From the NCBI GenBank assembly GCA_025362495.1, contig JANYGI010000035.1, forward strand, positions 39,236 to 103,235: a stretch of 64,000 nt of DNA, in the 5' to 3' direction. The DNA is from Byssovorax sp. Its GTDB lineage: Bacteria; Myxococcota_A; Polyangia; Polyangiales; Polyangiaceae. How positions within the stretch are numbered: position 1 is the first letter of the stretch; the number at the start of each line of letters is the position of its first letter. The notes below the pieces were generated by a model, which made no database searches, was not told the DNA's origin, and saw only the letters and a program-made list of their open reading frames with translations. The translations under genes and the position numbers were made by a program. Of this stretch, positions 1-8,287 are shown one piece after another.

Positions 1-2
1 GG

Positions 3-281
3 AACCGCGCCACCGAGCAGTTCGCCTCGCCGCCCCCGGATCCGTTCCCCGGCAACAACCCCGATCGCCGCGAGCGCGATCCCGAGCCCCAGGTGGTTCA
101 GGGCTTCTTCGGCCCCTACGCCCTCGCGACGAATTCGAGCGGTCAGGTCATCTTCCAGGGCAAGACGTTCGAGGCCGTGGGCGACAGCCTGCAAGCCCAC
201 CTGATGATCGGCGGCGAGTCCTTCGAGGAGACGGTGAAGCAGCACAAGACGCTGCCCGGCGTGCGCCTGCCGAGCAAGTGA
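3..281 (+). CDS. 3' end of an unrecognised protein (5' truncated by window edge)
   Basis: The last 92 residues of a reading frame that is open to the left edge. The visible part starts with a Pro/Asp/Arg-rich stretch. It then has a compact globular tail with the string FFGPYALATNSSGQVIFQG and ends VRLPSK. A GTG at 93 is the first possible start inside the window, but the frame is open and protein-like upstream, so it is probably internal. The stop TGA (279-281) abuts the TCA stop of the next, convergent gene with no spacer (TGATCA). I do not recognise the family. Confidence 0.6.
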   Translation, partial: NRATEQFASPPPDPFPGNNPDRRERDPEPQVVQGFFGPYALATNSSGQVIFQGKTFEAVGDSLQAHLMIGGESFEETVKQHKTLPGVRLPSK

Positions 282-2057
282 TCACGGCTTCTGCCCCGTC
301 AGCGCCTCCAGGAAATTGGCTCCCGGGACTGTCACCTTCTCTCCGGGCGCAGGCAGCTTGAAGGGCACGAAGCCCTGGTGAACCCAGGTCACCCAGACCG
401 TCGTCGGATCGTCGAGCGGCGCGTCGAAATGGAACTGGATCCGCCGGGGAATGCCGTCTTCCCCGGCGTCCATGATCTCCGCGCGCATGCCGGCCACGCT
501 GGCGATATCGCCTTTGTGAAACAGCATCGACGGGCTGCGGAAGACCTGGCTGAAGGGATCGTGGAAGATGCCTTCGCTCGCGCTGAGCGACAGCGTGTGA
601 TCGTCGATGCGCTCGACGATCTCGTCCCCGGTCGCGACGACCGTGAGCTGCCGCAGGCGTAATGTGAGGGGTTTGCCGTTGATCTCCTCGTAATAGCGCT
701 TCGCGCCGGCCATGCCCGGCACCAGCGGATCAGGGGCGTTGACGACGACGAGAGTCGCTCCGACGACGATTGGCAGCGTCCGCTCGCCCGCGACGACGTA
801 CTCGTGGAGCATCGTCCCGACGGCCCAGACGCGGAGCGGGAGCAGCAGCGGCGCGAGGACGACGTGGACGAGGATCATCACGCCGGCGACGGTCCTGGCG
901 CTGAAGCGCGGACCGGGCTTCTCGACGGCGTAAGCGCGCGAGAGGAACGTGGCGATCAACCCGAAGGCACCGAAGCCCGAGAAGAGCAGCAAGCGATCGT
1001 TGGGCCACGTGGCGCAGACCGGGACGAGCGAGAGCAGCATGCCTGTCGCGAAGAACTGGCACGTTCGATCCTTGCGGATGACGCGGGCGAAGATCAGCGC
1101 GAGGCCGGCGAGGAGCGCCGTCACCACGACGAGCGGTAGCACCCTGGGCTCGACCGTCTGGGGCCACAGATCGGCCGGCGGGAGGCCGAACTGCCCGAGG
1201 AGCAGGATGGGTAGCCGCTTGACGACGGCGAAGACGAAGGTGCCTGGTTCGCCGCCGGGATCGACGTAGAAGCCGCTCCCGGAGGTGCCGTAGCCACGGA
1301 CCTTGTAGATCACCGCCCATGCGAGGGTGACGAAGGCGAACGGCGCCATCGATCTGAGCCGCTCGCGAGGAGCCCTGTCGTCGAGGAAGAGCGCGTACGC
1401 CGCGAGATATCCCAGCGTCGCCACCGCAGCTTCGCCGGCCAGCAGCCCGAGCGCGAGGGCGAACGGGGCGAAGATCGCCGCCACGCGAGCGCCGTCGCGG
1501 TGAGCGCGATCGTGGAGCCAGAGCGTGAGGAGGCCGAAGACGCCCGCGAGGATCGCGTTGCGGTTGGAGATCCACACGACGACGAACGAGTGAGCGTCGT
1601 CCCACGCGAAGAGCAGCGCCGCGAGCCCCGCGACCCAGGTCTCCGGGAGGAGACGGCGGTAAAGGAGCCCTGCGAGGAGCGCCATCGCGGCGAAGAGGAG
1701 AATGTTCTCCGCGTGCATCAGGCGCGCATCGTCCGGGAAACAGCGGTAATCGACCCAGGCCCAGAGCCCCGAGAGCGGGCGGAAGAAGGCCAGTTTGTAC
1801 GTGGGCGGCGCCCACCACGGCACCTCGCCGCGATCGCGGCTGAGGGCAAACTCGGCTCGATCCGGGCCGACGAAGCGGAAGAGATCCCAGCTCGGGCGGG
1901 GCACGATCTGGATCCCTCGCTCGTTGGTGACCCGCTGGACGTAGTCGTCCATCATGAACCCGACGTTGAGCGCAGGGAGAAAGAGCAGCACCGCGAGCGC
2001 CGCCGCCATCCAGGGGAAGCGCGGGCTCGCGAGCAGCCGCTTCATTCGGTCCAGCAT
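282..2057 (-). CDS. Multi-pass membrane protein, GT39/GT83-like glycosyltransferase candidate
   Basis: About 590 residues with roughly ten hydrophobic segments, followed by a C-terminal soluble region of about 150 residues that is presumably periplasmic. Right after the first membrane segment comes MMDDYVQR. An acidic pair in the first external loop is typical of the GT-C fold (PMT/ArnT/TMTC-like glycosyltransferases using polyprenyl-phosphate sugars). No TPR units are present. It is the last gene of a leftward operon, 25 bases after the aminotransferase. Possible starts are GTG 2069, ATG 2057 and ATG 2045. None has a good ribosome binding site, and I chose the first ATG. The glycosyltransferase call is inference from topology and the acidic motif. 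A myxobacterial-specific membrane protein of other function is possible. Confidence 0.6.
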   Translation of the reverse strand: MLDRMKRLLASPRFPWMAAALAVLLFLPALNVGFMMDDYVQRVTNERGIQIVPRPSWDLFRFVGPDRAEFALSRDRGEVPWWAPPTYKLAFFRPLSGLWAWVDYRCFPDDARLMHAENILLFAAMALLAGLLYRRLLPETWVAGLAALLFAWDDAHSFVVVWISNRNAILAGVFGLLTLWLHDRAHRDGARVAAIFAPFALALGLLAGEAAVATLGYLAAYALFLDDRAPRERLRSMAPFAFVTLAWAVIYKVRGYGTSGSGFYVDPGGEPGTFVFAVVKRLPILLLGQFGLPPADLWPQTVEPRVLPLVVVTALLAGLALIFARVIRKDRTCQFFATGMLLSLVPVCATWPNDRLLLFSGFGAFGLIATFLSRAYAVEKPGPRFSARTVAGVMILVHVVLAPLLLPLRVWAVGTMLHEYVVAGERTLPIVVGATLVVVNAPDPLVPGMAGAKRYYEEINGKPLTLRLRQLTVVATGDEIVERIDDHTLSLSASEGIFHDPFSQVFRSPSMLFHKGDIASVAGMRAEIMDAGEDGIPRRIQFHFDAPLDDPTTVWVTWVHQGFVPFKLPAPGEKVTVPGANFLEALTGQKP

Positions 2058-2082
2058 GGTGGACGGCACGGTAGAGGGGAAT

Positions 2083-3282
2083 TCAGCGCGCGGGAAGCGC
2101 CGCGAGGATCTGATCGATGGAGTCGAGGACGAAGGGTATCTCGGCCGCGTTGTTCGGCCAGTGCGGCGTGAAGCGGAGCACGCCGTCGGGGAGAGCGCAG
2201 GCGACGCCGCGATCGCCGAGCTGGCGCTGGAGATCGACCACGGAGACGCCCGGAGGCGGCAAGAGGCTCAGCGTGCAGGAGCGGTAGCGCGCGTCGGCGG
2301 AGCGCAAGCTCTGGAAACCACGCGCCACGAGGCCGGCCTCGAGCACGTCGAGATAGGCATTGACGTGCTCGTGAATGGCTGGGACCGAGAGCTGCTGGAT
2401 CAGATCGAGAGAGGCCTCGAGCCCGGCGAGGCCAGCGGTGTTGTAGTTGCCGCCTTCGAGGAAATCGACGGTCTGCTTGATCGGTCGGTCGTAGCGCAGG
2501 TGTCCGGGGCCCTCGAAGAGGAAGCGCAACCCCTCTTCGTGGCTGAGCCAGCCGGCGGTGTTGGGGCGGAGCGCGGCGACGCGGCTCGGGTGAACGTAGA
2601 CGAAGCCGCAGCCTTCGAGCCCCATCAACCACTTGTGGCTGCCGCAAGCGAGGTAATCGACGTGGGCCGCGCCGGCGTCGACGGGGACCGCGCCGCAGGC
2701 CTGCACGGCGTCGACGAACACCTGCGCGCCGCGGGCGTGGGCGCGCCTGGTGATCTCGGCGAGCGGCATGCGCAGGCCCGTTTGAAACTGGACGGCGCTC
2801 ACGGCGACGAGGCGAGCCCCCTTGTCGAGCTCACGTGAGAGGCTCGCGAGACCGGCCTCGACGTCGCGATTCCACTCGTCGAGGGGGAGAAAGCAGAGCT
2901 CGATTCCGAACGTGGCGGCGGCGCGCTGCCAGGGCGTGATGTTGGCGGGGAACTCGCCCTGGAAGAGGATCACCCGATCACCGGGCGACCACGGGAAACA
3001 GAGGGCGACGTCGATCACGCCACGGGTGGTGTTGGGCAGGAGCGCGATGTCGGAGCCGGCGACGCCGATGAGCGCTCCGAGCTTGCCTTTGAGGCGGGTC
3101 CGCTGCTCGTTCCAGCGCAGGAACGCGGCGCCGCCGCGACGGGCGTAGTCATCGAGCACCTCGTTCACGGCAGCCTGGACTGCCACGGAAGGGGCCGAGA
3201 TGCCGCCGTGGTTGAGGTACACGCGAGCTTCGAGGTGGGGGAACAGGCTGCGATCGCCGAGCCTGGCGGTGAACGTCGTCAC
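2083..3282 (-). CDS. Class V aminotransferase (SufS/isopenicillin-N-epimerase-like fold)
   Basis: A 399-residue PLP enzyme of fold type I. An early YLNHGGISAPS segment matches the N-terminus of class V members. PNTTRGVIDVA contributes to the phosphate-binding region, VSAVQFQTGLRMPL and FVDAVQACGAVPVD match the cofactor aspartate region, and GSHKWLMGLEG supplies the Schiff-base lysine (about K217). There is no obvious active-site Cys loop of the kind used by cysteine desulfurases, so a desulfurase role is not assumed. The GTG start (3282) overlaps the stop of the upstream 133-residue gene by four bases (GTGA), indicating translational coupling. The substrate cannot be read from the sequence. 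Confidence 0.85.
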   Translation of the reverse strand: MTTFTARLGDRSLFPHLEARVYLNHGGISAPSVAVQAAVNEVLDDYARRGGAAFLRWNEQRTRLKGKLGALIGVAGSDIALLPNTTRGVIDVALCFPWSPGDRVILFQGEFPANITPWQRAAATFGIELCFLPLDEWNRDVEAGLASLSRELDKGARLVAVSAVQFQTGLRMPLAEITRRAHARGAQVFVDAVQACGAVPVDAGAAHVDYLACGSHKWLMGLEGCGFVYVHPSRVAALRPNTAGWLSHEEGLRFLFEGPGHLRYDRPIKQTVDFLEGGNYNTAGLAGLEASLDLIQQLSVPAIHEHVNAYLDVLEAGLVARGFQSLRSADARYRSCTLSLLPPPGVSVVDLQRQLGDRGVACALPDGVLRFTPHWPNNAAEIPFVLDSIDQILAALPAR

Positions 3283-3680
3283 GAATCCTCCGAGAGGGCG
3301 GGCCGCGCCGCGAGGGTGCGCGCGGCGGCCAGGATCAGATAGTCAATCACCGGATCGGCCCTGTCGAGCAGGCGGCGGAGCATCGGGCCGTCGTCGAGGC
3401 GGACGACGCGGGCGCGCGGATCGGCTTCAGGCACCGTGGGATCGAGCGTGGCCGTCAGGCGCGGTCGCTCGAGATCCACGGCGATCGATCGCACGGTGAC
3501 GCCGGGCTCGAACGAGACCAGCAGCTCGACGAGCGGCGCCGCGAGCCGGAACGCCTCGGTCGCGTCGGCGCCGAAGAGATCGGCGCCCGGGCCCGAGAAG
3601 GAGCAGCCCTGGGCGTCCGTCTTCGGGACGACGCGAACGTGGTTATCGCGCAAGCGGAGCTTGAACGAGCGCAGCTCCAC
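3279..3680 (-). CDS. Conserved-looking hypothetical protein in the ygiQ operon
   Basis: A 133-residue soluble protein beginning MELRSFKLRLRDNHVRVVPK and rich in beta-forming hydrophobic/charged alternation, with a helical C-terminus (DYLILAAARTLAARP). There is no signal peptide or membrane segment. The GTG start follows the ygiQ stop directly, and the stop overlaps the aminotransferase start. It is therefore locked between two enzymes in one transcript and is probably real despite its size. I do not recognise a family and assign no function. Confidence 0.7.
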   Translation of the reverse strand: MELRSFKLRLRDNHVRVVPKTDAQGCSFSGPGADLFGADATEAFRLAAPLVELLVSFEPGVTVRSIAVDLERPRLTATLDPTVPEADPRARVVRLDDGPMLRRLLDRADPVIDYLILAAARTLAARPALSEDS

Positions 3681-5645
3681 TCAGCGCCGCGCTCCCGGGC
3701 CGGCCGGTCCGCCGGGGCCGCGCGGCTTCGCCCGTCCGCGACCCTCCATCTTCGCGCGCACCATGTAGCGGGGCAACGCGCCCTTGCCGGTGGCCGGAGG
3801 AACGAGGCAGTCGGGCTTGGTGCCGATGAGATCGTAGCGGCCCGCCGACTCCAGCGCTTCGCGCACCTCGTCGTGGTGGTTCACGTCCCAGTAGAACATC
3901 AGGGCCTTCTGCAGGCGCTTCTCCTTCATGTCCTTGGCCGTGTAGACCGGCTTGCGGGTGAAGGGATCGATGCCCGTGTAATACATGCACGCGGCCATCG
4001 ACATCGGCGTCGGGATGAAGTCCTGCACCTGGCGCGGGCGCGAGCCGGTGCGCTTCAGATACTGAGCGAGATCGATCATGTCGTTGAGCGTCGAGCCCGG
4101 GTGACCGGAGATGAAGTAAGGCACGAGGAACTGGTTCTTCCCCGAGTCCTCGCTGGCGCACTTGAACTGCTCGGCGAAGCGCTCGTAGCTCTCGATCCCG
4201 GGCTTCTTCATGCGGTCGAGCACCTCTTTGCTACTGTGCTCGGGGGCGACCGACAGCTGGCCGCCGGTGTGGTGCTTGGCCAGCTCGGAGATGAACTTGG
4301 GCGAGCGCTCGGCCAGATCGTAGCGAATGCCCGAGGCGATGTAGACCTTGCCGATCCCCTGCTCCTCGCGCACCGACTTCATCAGCTTGATGAGAGGGCC
4401 ATGATCGGTGTTGAGGTTCTCGCACACGTCGGGGAAAACGCACGACATCCGGCGACAGGCCTTCTCTATCGCGTCGTCCTTGCAGGCCATCTGGTACATG
4501 TTGGCCGTGGGGCCGCCCAGATCGGTGATGGTGCCGCGAAAATCGTCCATCCGGCGCAGGGCGCGCACCTCGCGCAGGATGCTCTCGGCGGAGCGGGATT
4601 GAATGACGCGCCCCTCATGCTCGGTGATCGAGCAGAAAGTGCAGCCGCCAAAGCACCCTCGCATCGTCACGATCGAGTGCTTGACCGTCTCGTACGCGGG
4701 AATCGGCTCGGCGTACTTGTAGTGGGGGACGCGGGCGAACGGGAGATCGTAGAGGTCGTCCATGAACTTCGTCTCCAGCGGGAACGCCGGAGGATTGAAG
4801 TACACGGCCTCGGTCCCGTGGGGCTGGAGCAGCGGGCGCGCGTTGCCCGGGTTGGTCTCGAACTGGAACGCGCGCGACATCTCGGCAAAGGCCTCCTTGT
4901 CGGCGACCACGGCCTCGTAGCTCGGCAAGATCACCGTCTTGCCGTCGGTCACGAACTTCGAGGCTTCGATCGACTCCCACTCTCCCTTGTGGAGCACGTG
5001 GGCCGTGCCGCGCACGTCGCGTAGCTGCTTGATTGATTCGCCCTTGCGCAGGCGCTCGGCGACCTCCCACACCGGGCGCTCGCCCATGCCGAAGATCAGG
5101 AGATCGACCTTGGAGTCGAGCAGGACCGAGCGGCGCACCTGATCGGCCCAGTAGTCGTAGTGGGCAATCCGCCGGAGCGAGGCCTCGATACCGCCGAGCA
5201 CGATCGGCACGCCCGGGAAGGCGCGGCGGCAGAGGTTGCCGTACACGACCGAAGCGCGGTTGGGGCGGAGGCCGACCTTCCCGCCGGGCGAGTACTGATC
5301 TTCGCTCCGGACCTTCTTCTGCGCCGTGAGCTTGTTGAGCATCGAGTCGAGGTTGCCCGCGGTGATGCCGACCATGATCCGCGGGACGCCCATCCGCAGG
5401 AGGTCTCTGGTGTCGGTCCAGTCGGGCTGGGCGATCATCCCGACGCGGAAGCCGCGGGCCTCGAGGAAGCGGCCGATGAGCGCGCCGCCGAAGGCCGGAT
5501 GGTCGACGTAGGCGTCGCCGTTGACGATGAGAATGTCGAGCTCGTCCCAGCCGCGCGCCGTCATTTCCTCGCGCGTGGTGGGGAGAAAGCGGCGAGGATC
5601 GCGCGCCGAGGCGCTCGCGCTCTTGCGAAGCTGGACGATGGACAT
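3681..5645 (-). CDS. ygiQ: YgiQ-family radical SAM protein (UPF0313)
   Basis: 654 residues from an ATG at 5645. A GTG 12 codons upstream (5681) gives an unlikely arginine/proline N-terminus. The N-terminal half carries the B12-binding-like region of this family (DILIVNGDAYVDHPAFGGA, VLGGIEASLRRIAHYDYW). The radical SAM Cys triad is in GCFGGCTFCSITEHEGR near residues 330-337 (CxxxCxxC). The C-terminal family signature VQDFIPTPMSMAACMYYTG is followed by a basic Gly/Pro/Arg tail. The biochemical role of YgiQ is not established. It heads a four-gene leftward operon and is divergent from the PPK2 gene across a 127-base spacer. Confidence 0.93.
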   Translation of the reverse strand: MSIVQLRKSASASARDPRRFLPTTREEMTARGWDELDILIVNGDAYVDHPAFGGALIGRFLEARGFRVGMIAQPDWTDTRDLLRMGVPRIMVGITAGNLDSMLNKLTAQKKVRSEDQYSPGGKVGLRPNRASVVYGNLCRRAFPGVPIVLGGIEASLRRIAHYDYWADQVRRSVLLDSKVDLLIFGMGERPVWEVAERLRKGESIKQLRDVRGTAHVLHKGEWESIEASKFVTDGKTVILPSYEAVVADKEAFAEMSRAFQFETNPGNARPLLQPHGTEAVYFNPPAFPLETKFMDDLYDLPFARVPHYKYAEPIPAYETVKHSIVTMRGCFGGCTFCSITEHEGRVIQSRSAESILREVRALRRMDDFRGTITDLGGPTANMYQMACKDDAIEKACRRMSCVFPDVCENLNTDHGPLIKLMKSVREEQGIGKVYIASGIRYDLAERSPKFISELAKHHTGGQLSVAPEHSSKEVLDRMKKPGIESYERFAEQFKCASEDSGKNQFLVPYFISGHPGSTLNDMIDLAQYLKRTGSRPRQVQDFIPTPMSMAACMYYTGIDPFTRKPVYTAKDMKEKRLQKALMFYWDVNHHDEVREALESAGRYDLIGTKPDCLVPPATGKGALPRYMVRAKMEGRGRAKPRGPGGPAGPGARR

Positions 5646-5772
5646 CGGCGGAACGCTAGCGCGCGGCCCGGCGAGCGTCACCCGGATCCGGCCCTCATCG
5701 CGGCTGGGCTGCGCAAGGTTCTGGCGGATCGCCTACTTTCCGCGGCGCCCGTCGCCCGCTACCATCGGTGTC

Positions 5773-7260
5773 ATGTTCGAATCTGCCGAGCTCGGTCACA
5801 CCATCGACAAGGAACGCTACGCCACCGAAGAGCCCGCGCTGCGCGAGGCGCTCCTCGACGCGCAGTACGATCTGCTGGAGAGCAAGAAATTCCCGGTGAT
5901 CGTGATCATCGCGGGGGTCGACGGCGCCGGCAAAGGCGAGACGGTGAACGTGCTCAACGAGTGGATGGACGCGCGCCACATCCAGACACACGCCCTCGCC
6001 GCGCCCAGCGCCGACGACACCGAGCGACCCGCGTTCTATCGCTTCTGGCGTCACCTGCCGCCGAAGGGCAAGACCGGGATCTTCTTCACGTCCTGGTACA
6101 CGGCGCCGATCGTGATGCGAGCCTACAAGACCATCAGCAAGGCCGATCTCGATCAGCGCATGGACGAGGCCCGCCGCTTCGAGCGGATGCTGGCGAGCGA
6201 AGGGGCCTTGATCCTCAAGTTCTGGTTCCACCTCTCCAAGGACCAGCAGCACGAGCGGCTGACGAAGCTCGAGAAGAACCCCAAGACCCGCTGGCGAGTG
6301 ACCGAGCGCGACTGGACTCATTTCGAGATCTACGATCGCTTTCGCAAGGTGTCGGAGCGGGCGCTCCGCGAGACCAGCACCGCAGAGGCACCCTGGATCG
6401 TGATCGAGGGCGCCGACGCTCGGTATCGCAACCTCACTGTCGGCAAGGCGATCCTAGCCGCCGTGCGCTCGCGGCTCGACAAGGCCGAGCCGCCGCCGGT
6501 CGACGCGCCGCCCGCGACGCCGGCGCCCGTCGACGATCTCAACGTGCTGAAGAGCCTCGATCTGACGAAGAAGCTCCCCAAGGAGGAGTACAGTCACGAT
6601 CTCGAGAAGCTGCAAAGGAAGCTGGCGTTGCTCACGCTCGATCCGCGCTTCAAGGAGATCTCGGTGGTCGCGGCGTTCGAGGGCGCCGACGCGGCGGGGA
6701 AGGGCGGGGCGATCCGTCGCATCACCTCGGCCCTCGACGCGCGGCTCTACCACCTGCACCCCATCGCGGCGCCGACCGAGGAAGAGCGCGATCAGCCCTA
6801 CCTGTGGCGCTTCTGGCGTCATCTGCCGCGCCTCGGCAAGCTCTCGATCTTCGATCGTACCTGGTATGGCCGGGTGCTCGTGGAGCGCGTCGAGGGCTTC
6901 TGCAGCGAGGCCGACTGGATGCGCGCCTACGCCGAGATCAACGACTTCGAGCAGCAGATGACGGACAGCCACTCTGTCGTGGTGAAGTTCTGGCTGCACA
7001 TCGATCAGGACGAGCAGCTCGCCCGCTTCAAGGAGCGCGAGGCGACGGCGTTCAAGCGCTTCAAGATCACGCCGGACGACTGGCGTAACCGCGAGAAATG
7101 GCCCCAGTACGAGCGGGCGATCTGCGACATGGTCGACCGCACGAGCACCGAGATCGCGCCCTGGACGCTGGTCGAGTCCAACGACAAGTACTTTGCCCGC
7201 GTGAAGATCCTGACGACGCTGGTGGACCGGATCGAGCAGGCCCTGGACAAGAAGAAGTAG
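5773..7260 (+). CDS. pap: Two-domain PPK2, polyphosphate:AMP phosphotransferase (class II)
   Basis: 495 residues, the usual length of class II PPK2 enzymes, which phosphorylate AMP to ADP using polyphosphate. Two fused PPK2 domains are visible. Domain 1 has Walker A GVDGAGKGE (about 48-56), FYRFWRHLP and SWYTAPIV. Domain 2 has GADAAGKGG (about 304-312), LWRFWRHLP and the full catalytic-lid motif DRTWYGRVLVERVEG. Domain 1 lacks the DR before SWY, so domain 2 is probably the main catalytic one, as described for other class II enzymes. The frame is open upstream, but ATG 5773 gives the family N-terminus. A thioredoxin-like lipoprotein follows two bases after the stop. Confidence 0.93.
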   Translation: MFESAELGHTIDKERYATEEPALREALLDAQYDLLESKKFPVIVIIAGVDGAGKGETVNVLNEWMDARHIQTHALAAPSADDTERPAFYRFWRHLPPKGKTGIFFTSWYTAPIVMRAYKTISKADLDQRMDEARRFERMLASEGALILKFWFHLSKDQQHERLTKLEKNPKTRWRVTERDWTHFEIYDRFRKVSERALRETSTAEAPWIVIEGADARYRNLTVGKAILAAVRSRLDKAEPPPVDAPPATPAPVDDLNVLKSLDLTKKLPKEEYSHDLEKLQRKLALLTLDPRFKEISVVAAFEGADAAGKGGAIRRITSALDARLYHLHPIAAPTEEERDQPYLWRFWRHLPRLGKLSIFDRTWYGRVLVERVEGFCSEADWMRAYAEINDFEQQMTDSHSVVVKFWLHIDQDEQLARFKEREATAFKRFKITPDDWRNREKWPQYERAICDMVDRTSTEIAPWTLVESNDKYFARVKILTTLVDRIEQALDKKK

Positions 7261-7262
7261 CG

Positions 7263-7763
7263 ATGAGAGCGCGGCAGTGGAGAGTGGCAGTCTGCGCGGC
7301 GGCGGCGCTCGCGGTCTCTGCATGTGGCAAGACCGAGGCGGGGAGGCCCGAGCCGCCGGCGGCGAAGGCCCCTGTCGTCCCCGTGGAGATCGTCAAGACC
7401 ACCGGCGACGACGTGGCCGAGACGGTGCGCCGCGAGGTGGTGAGGGCGAAGGCCGACAAGCGCGCTCTGCTCGTCTACGTGGGCGCGAAATGGTGCGAGC
7501 CTTGCCAGTATTTCCACGACGCCGCGGCGGCAGGCCAGCTCGACGCGACGTTCCCGGGGCTGCGCCTCGTGGAGTTCGATCTCGATCGCGATGAAGAAGC
7601 GCTGGAGAGAGCTGGGTATTCGTCGAGGATGATCCCGCTGTTCGCGTTGCCGCGCGACGACGGGAGCGGATCAGGGGAGCAGATCGAGGGCTCGATCAAG
7701 GGCCCCGGAGCCGTCGCGCAGATCACGCCGCGGCTCCGGGAGCTGATCGCGAAACGCCGCTAG
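7263..7763 (+). CDS. Thioredoxin-fold lipoprotein with WCEPC active site
   Basis: 166 residues. The N-terminus is a lipoprotein signal (MRARQWRVAV then LAVSAC, lipid Cys about 21). A short Pro-rich linker leads to a thioredoxin domain with VYVGAKWCEPCQYF (Cys 78 and 81) and a later IPLFALP cis-Pro-like segment. It is predicted to be membrane-anchored in the periplasm and to act in thiol-disulfide exchange. The ATG lies two bases after the PPK2 stop, with AAGAAG as a possible ribosome site inside that gene, so the two are likely cotranscribed. Its stop overlaps the convergent gene tail-to-tail by three bases. Confidence 0.88.
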   Translation: MRARQWRVAVCAAAALAVSACGKTEAGRPEPPAAKAPVVPVEIVKTTGDDVAETVRREVVRAKADKRALLVYVGAKWCEPCQYFHDAAAAGQLDATFPGLRLVEFDLDRDEEALERAGYSSRMIPLFALPRDDGSGSGEQIEGSIKGPGAVAQITPRLRELIAKRR

Positions 7764-8281
7764 AACAAGCGCCGGACGCGCCGACGCTCCTCGATCATGT
7801 GCTGGGTGATCCGCTGCCTTCCGTCGGTGTCCTCCACCAGAGTCCACACGTCGTGCTCGGGTTTACGGCCCGCGCACGCGAGCAGGATGTCGGCGGCGCG
7901 CTCGGCCGCGATCAGGTTCTCGTGACGGCCGGGGAGCTCGACGACCGAGGCCCGGGTGGAGAGCGACTCCATGGTGCTCAGCATCAGGAGCACCATGCTC
8001 TGAAAGGCCTCTTCGCCGAAGTCGGCGCGCGGGCCAGCCCCGAAGATCAGGATCTTGTCGAACGTGAGCTTCGGTTTGCCCGGGAGCAGGACGACCTCGC
8101 CCAGCTCGCCAGTGATCAGGCGCTGTCGCTCGAGATCGGCTATCCGGCCGGCGAGGCGCCAGTCGCAGAGGCCGGCGAGGCCGTGCGACGGGCGCGCGTC
8201 GCTCCACACGGAGCAGGCGAGTACCTCCGAGTCGAGCTCGTCGAGCCGGGGTAGCTCGGGGGTGACGAAACGAAGCTCCAC
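7760..8281 (-). CDS. Stand-alone M17 leucyl-aminopeptidase N-terminal-domain protein
   Basis: 173 residues that resemble only the macro-like N-terminal domain of M17 peptidases. Visible motifs are MELRFVTPELPRLDELD, SDARPSHGLAGLCDWRL, LLPGKPKLTFDKILIFGAG and a C-terminal ERRRVRRLF. The C-terminal catalytic, metal-binding domain (NTDAEGR-type motif) is absent from this frame and from the flanks, so peptidase activity is not expected. A GTG start is used. It follows the ThDP enzyme in the same direction with a 6-base spacer, suggesting cotranscription. Assignment to the M17 N-terminal domain is by pattern memory. The function is unknown, possibly a binding or regulatory domain. Confidence 0.65.
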   Translation of the reverse strand: MELRFVTPELPRLDELDSEVLACSVWSDARPSHGLAGLCDWRLAGRIADLERQRLITGELGEVVLLPGKPKLTFDKILIFGAGPRADFGEEAFQSMVLLMLSTMESLSTRASVVELPGRHENLIAAERAADILLACAGRKPEHDVWTLVEDTDGRQRITQHMIEERRRVRRLF

Positions 8282-8287
8282 GGCGGC

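Noticed and set aside
2083..3282. Cysteine desulfurase (IscS/SufS) identity for the class V aminotransferase
   Set aside because: No active-site Cys loop was found and no Fe-S assembly genes are nearby; only the fold-level call is kept.
5681..5681. GTG start for ygiQ at 5681
   Set aside because: It adds TLAGPRASVPP-like residues with no conservation value; ATG 5645 gives the normal N-terminus.
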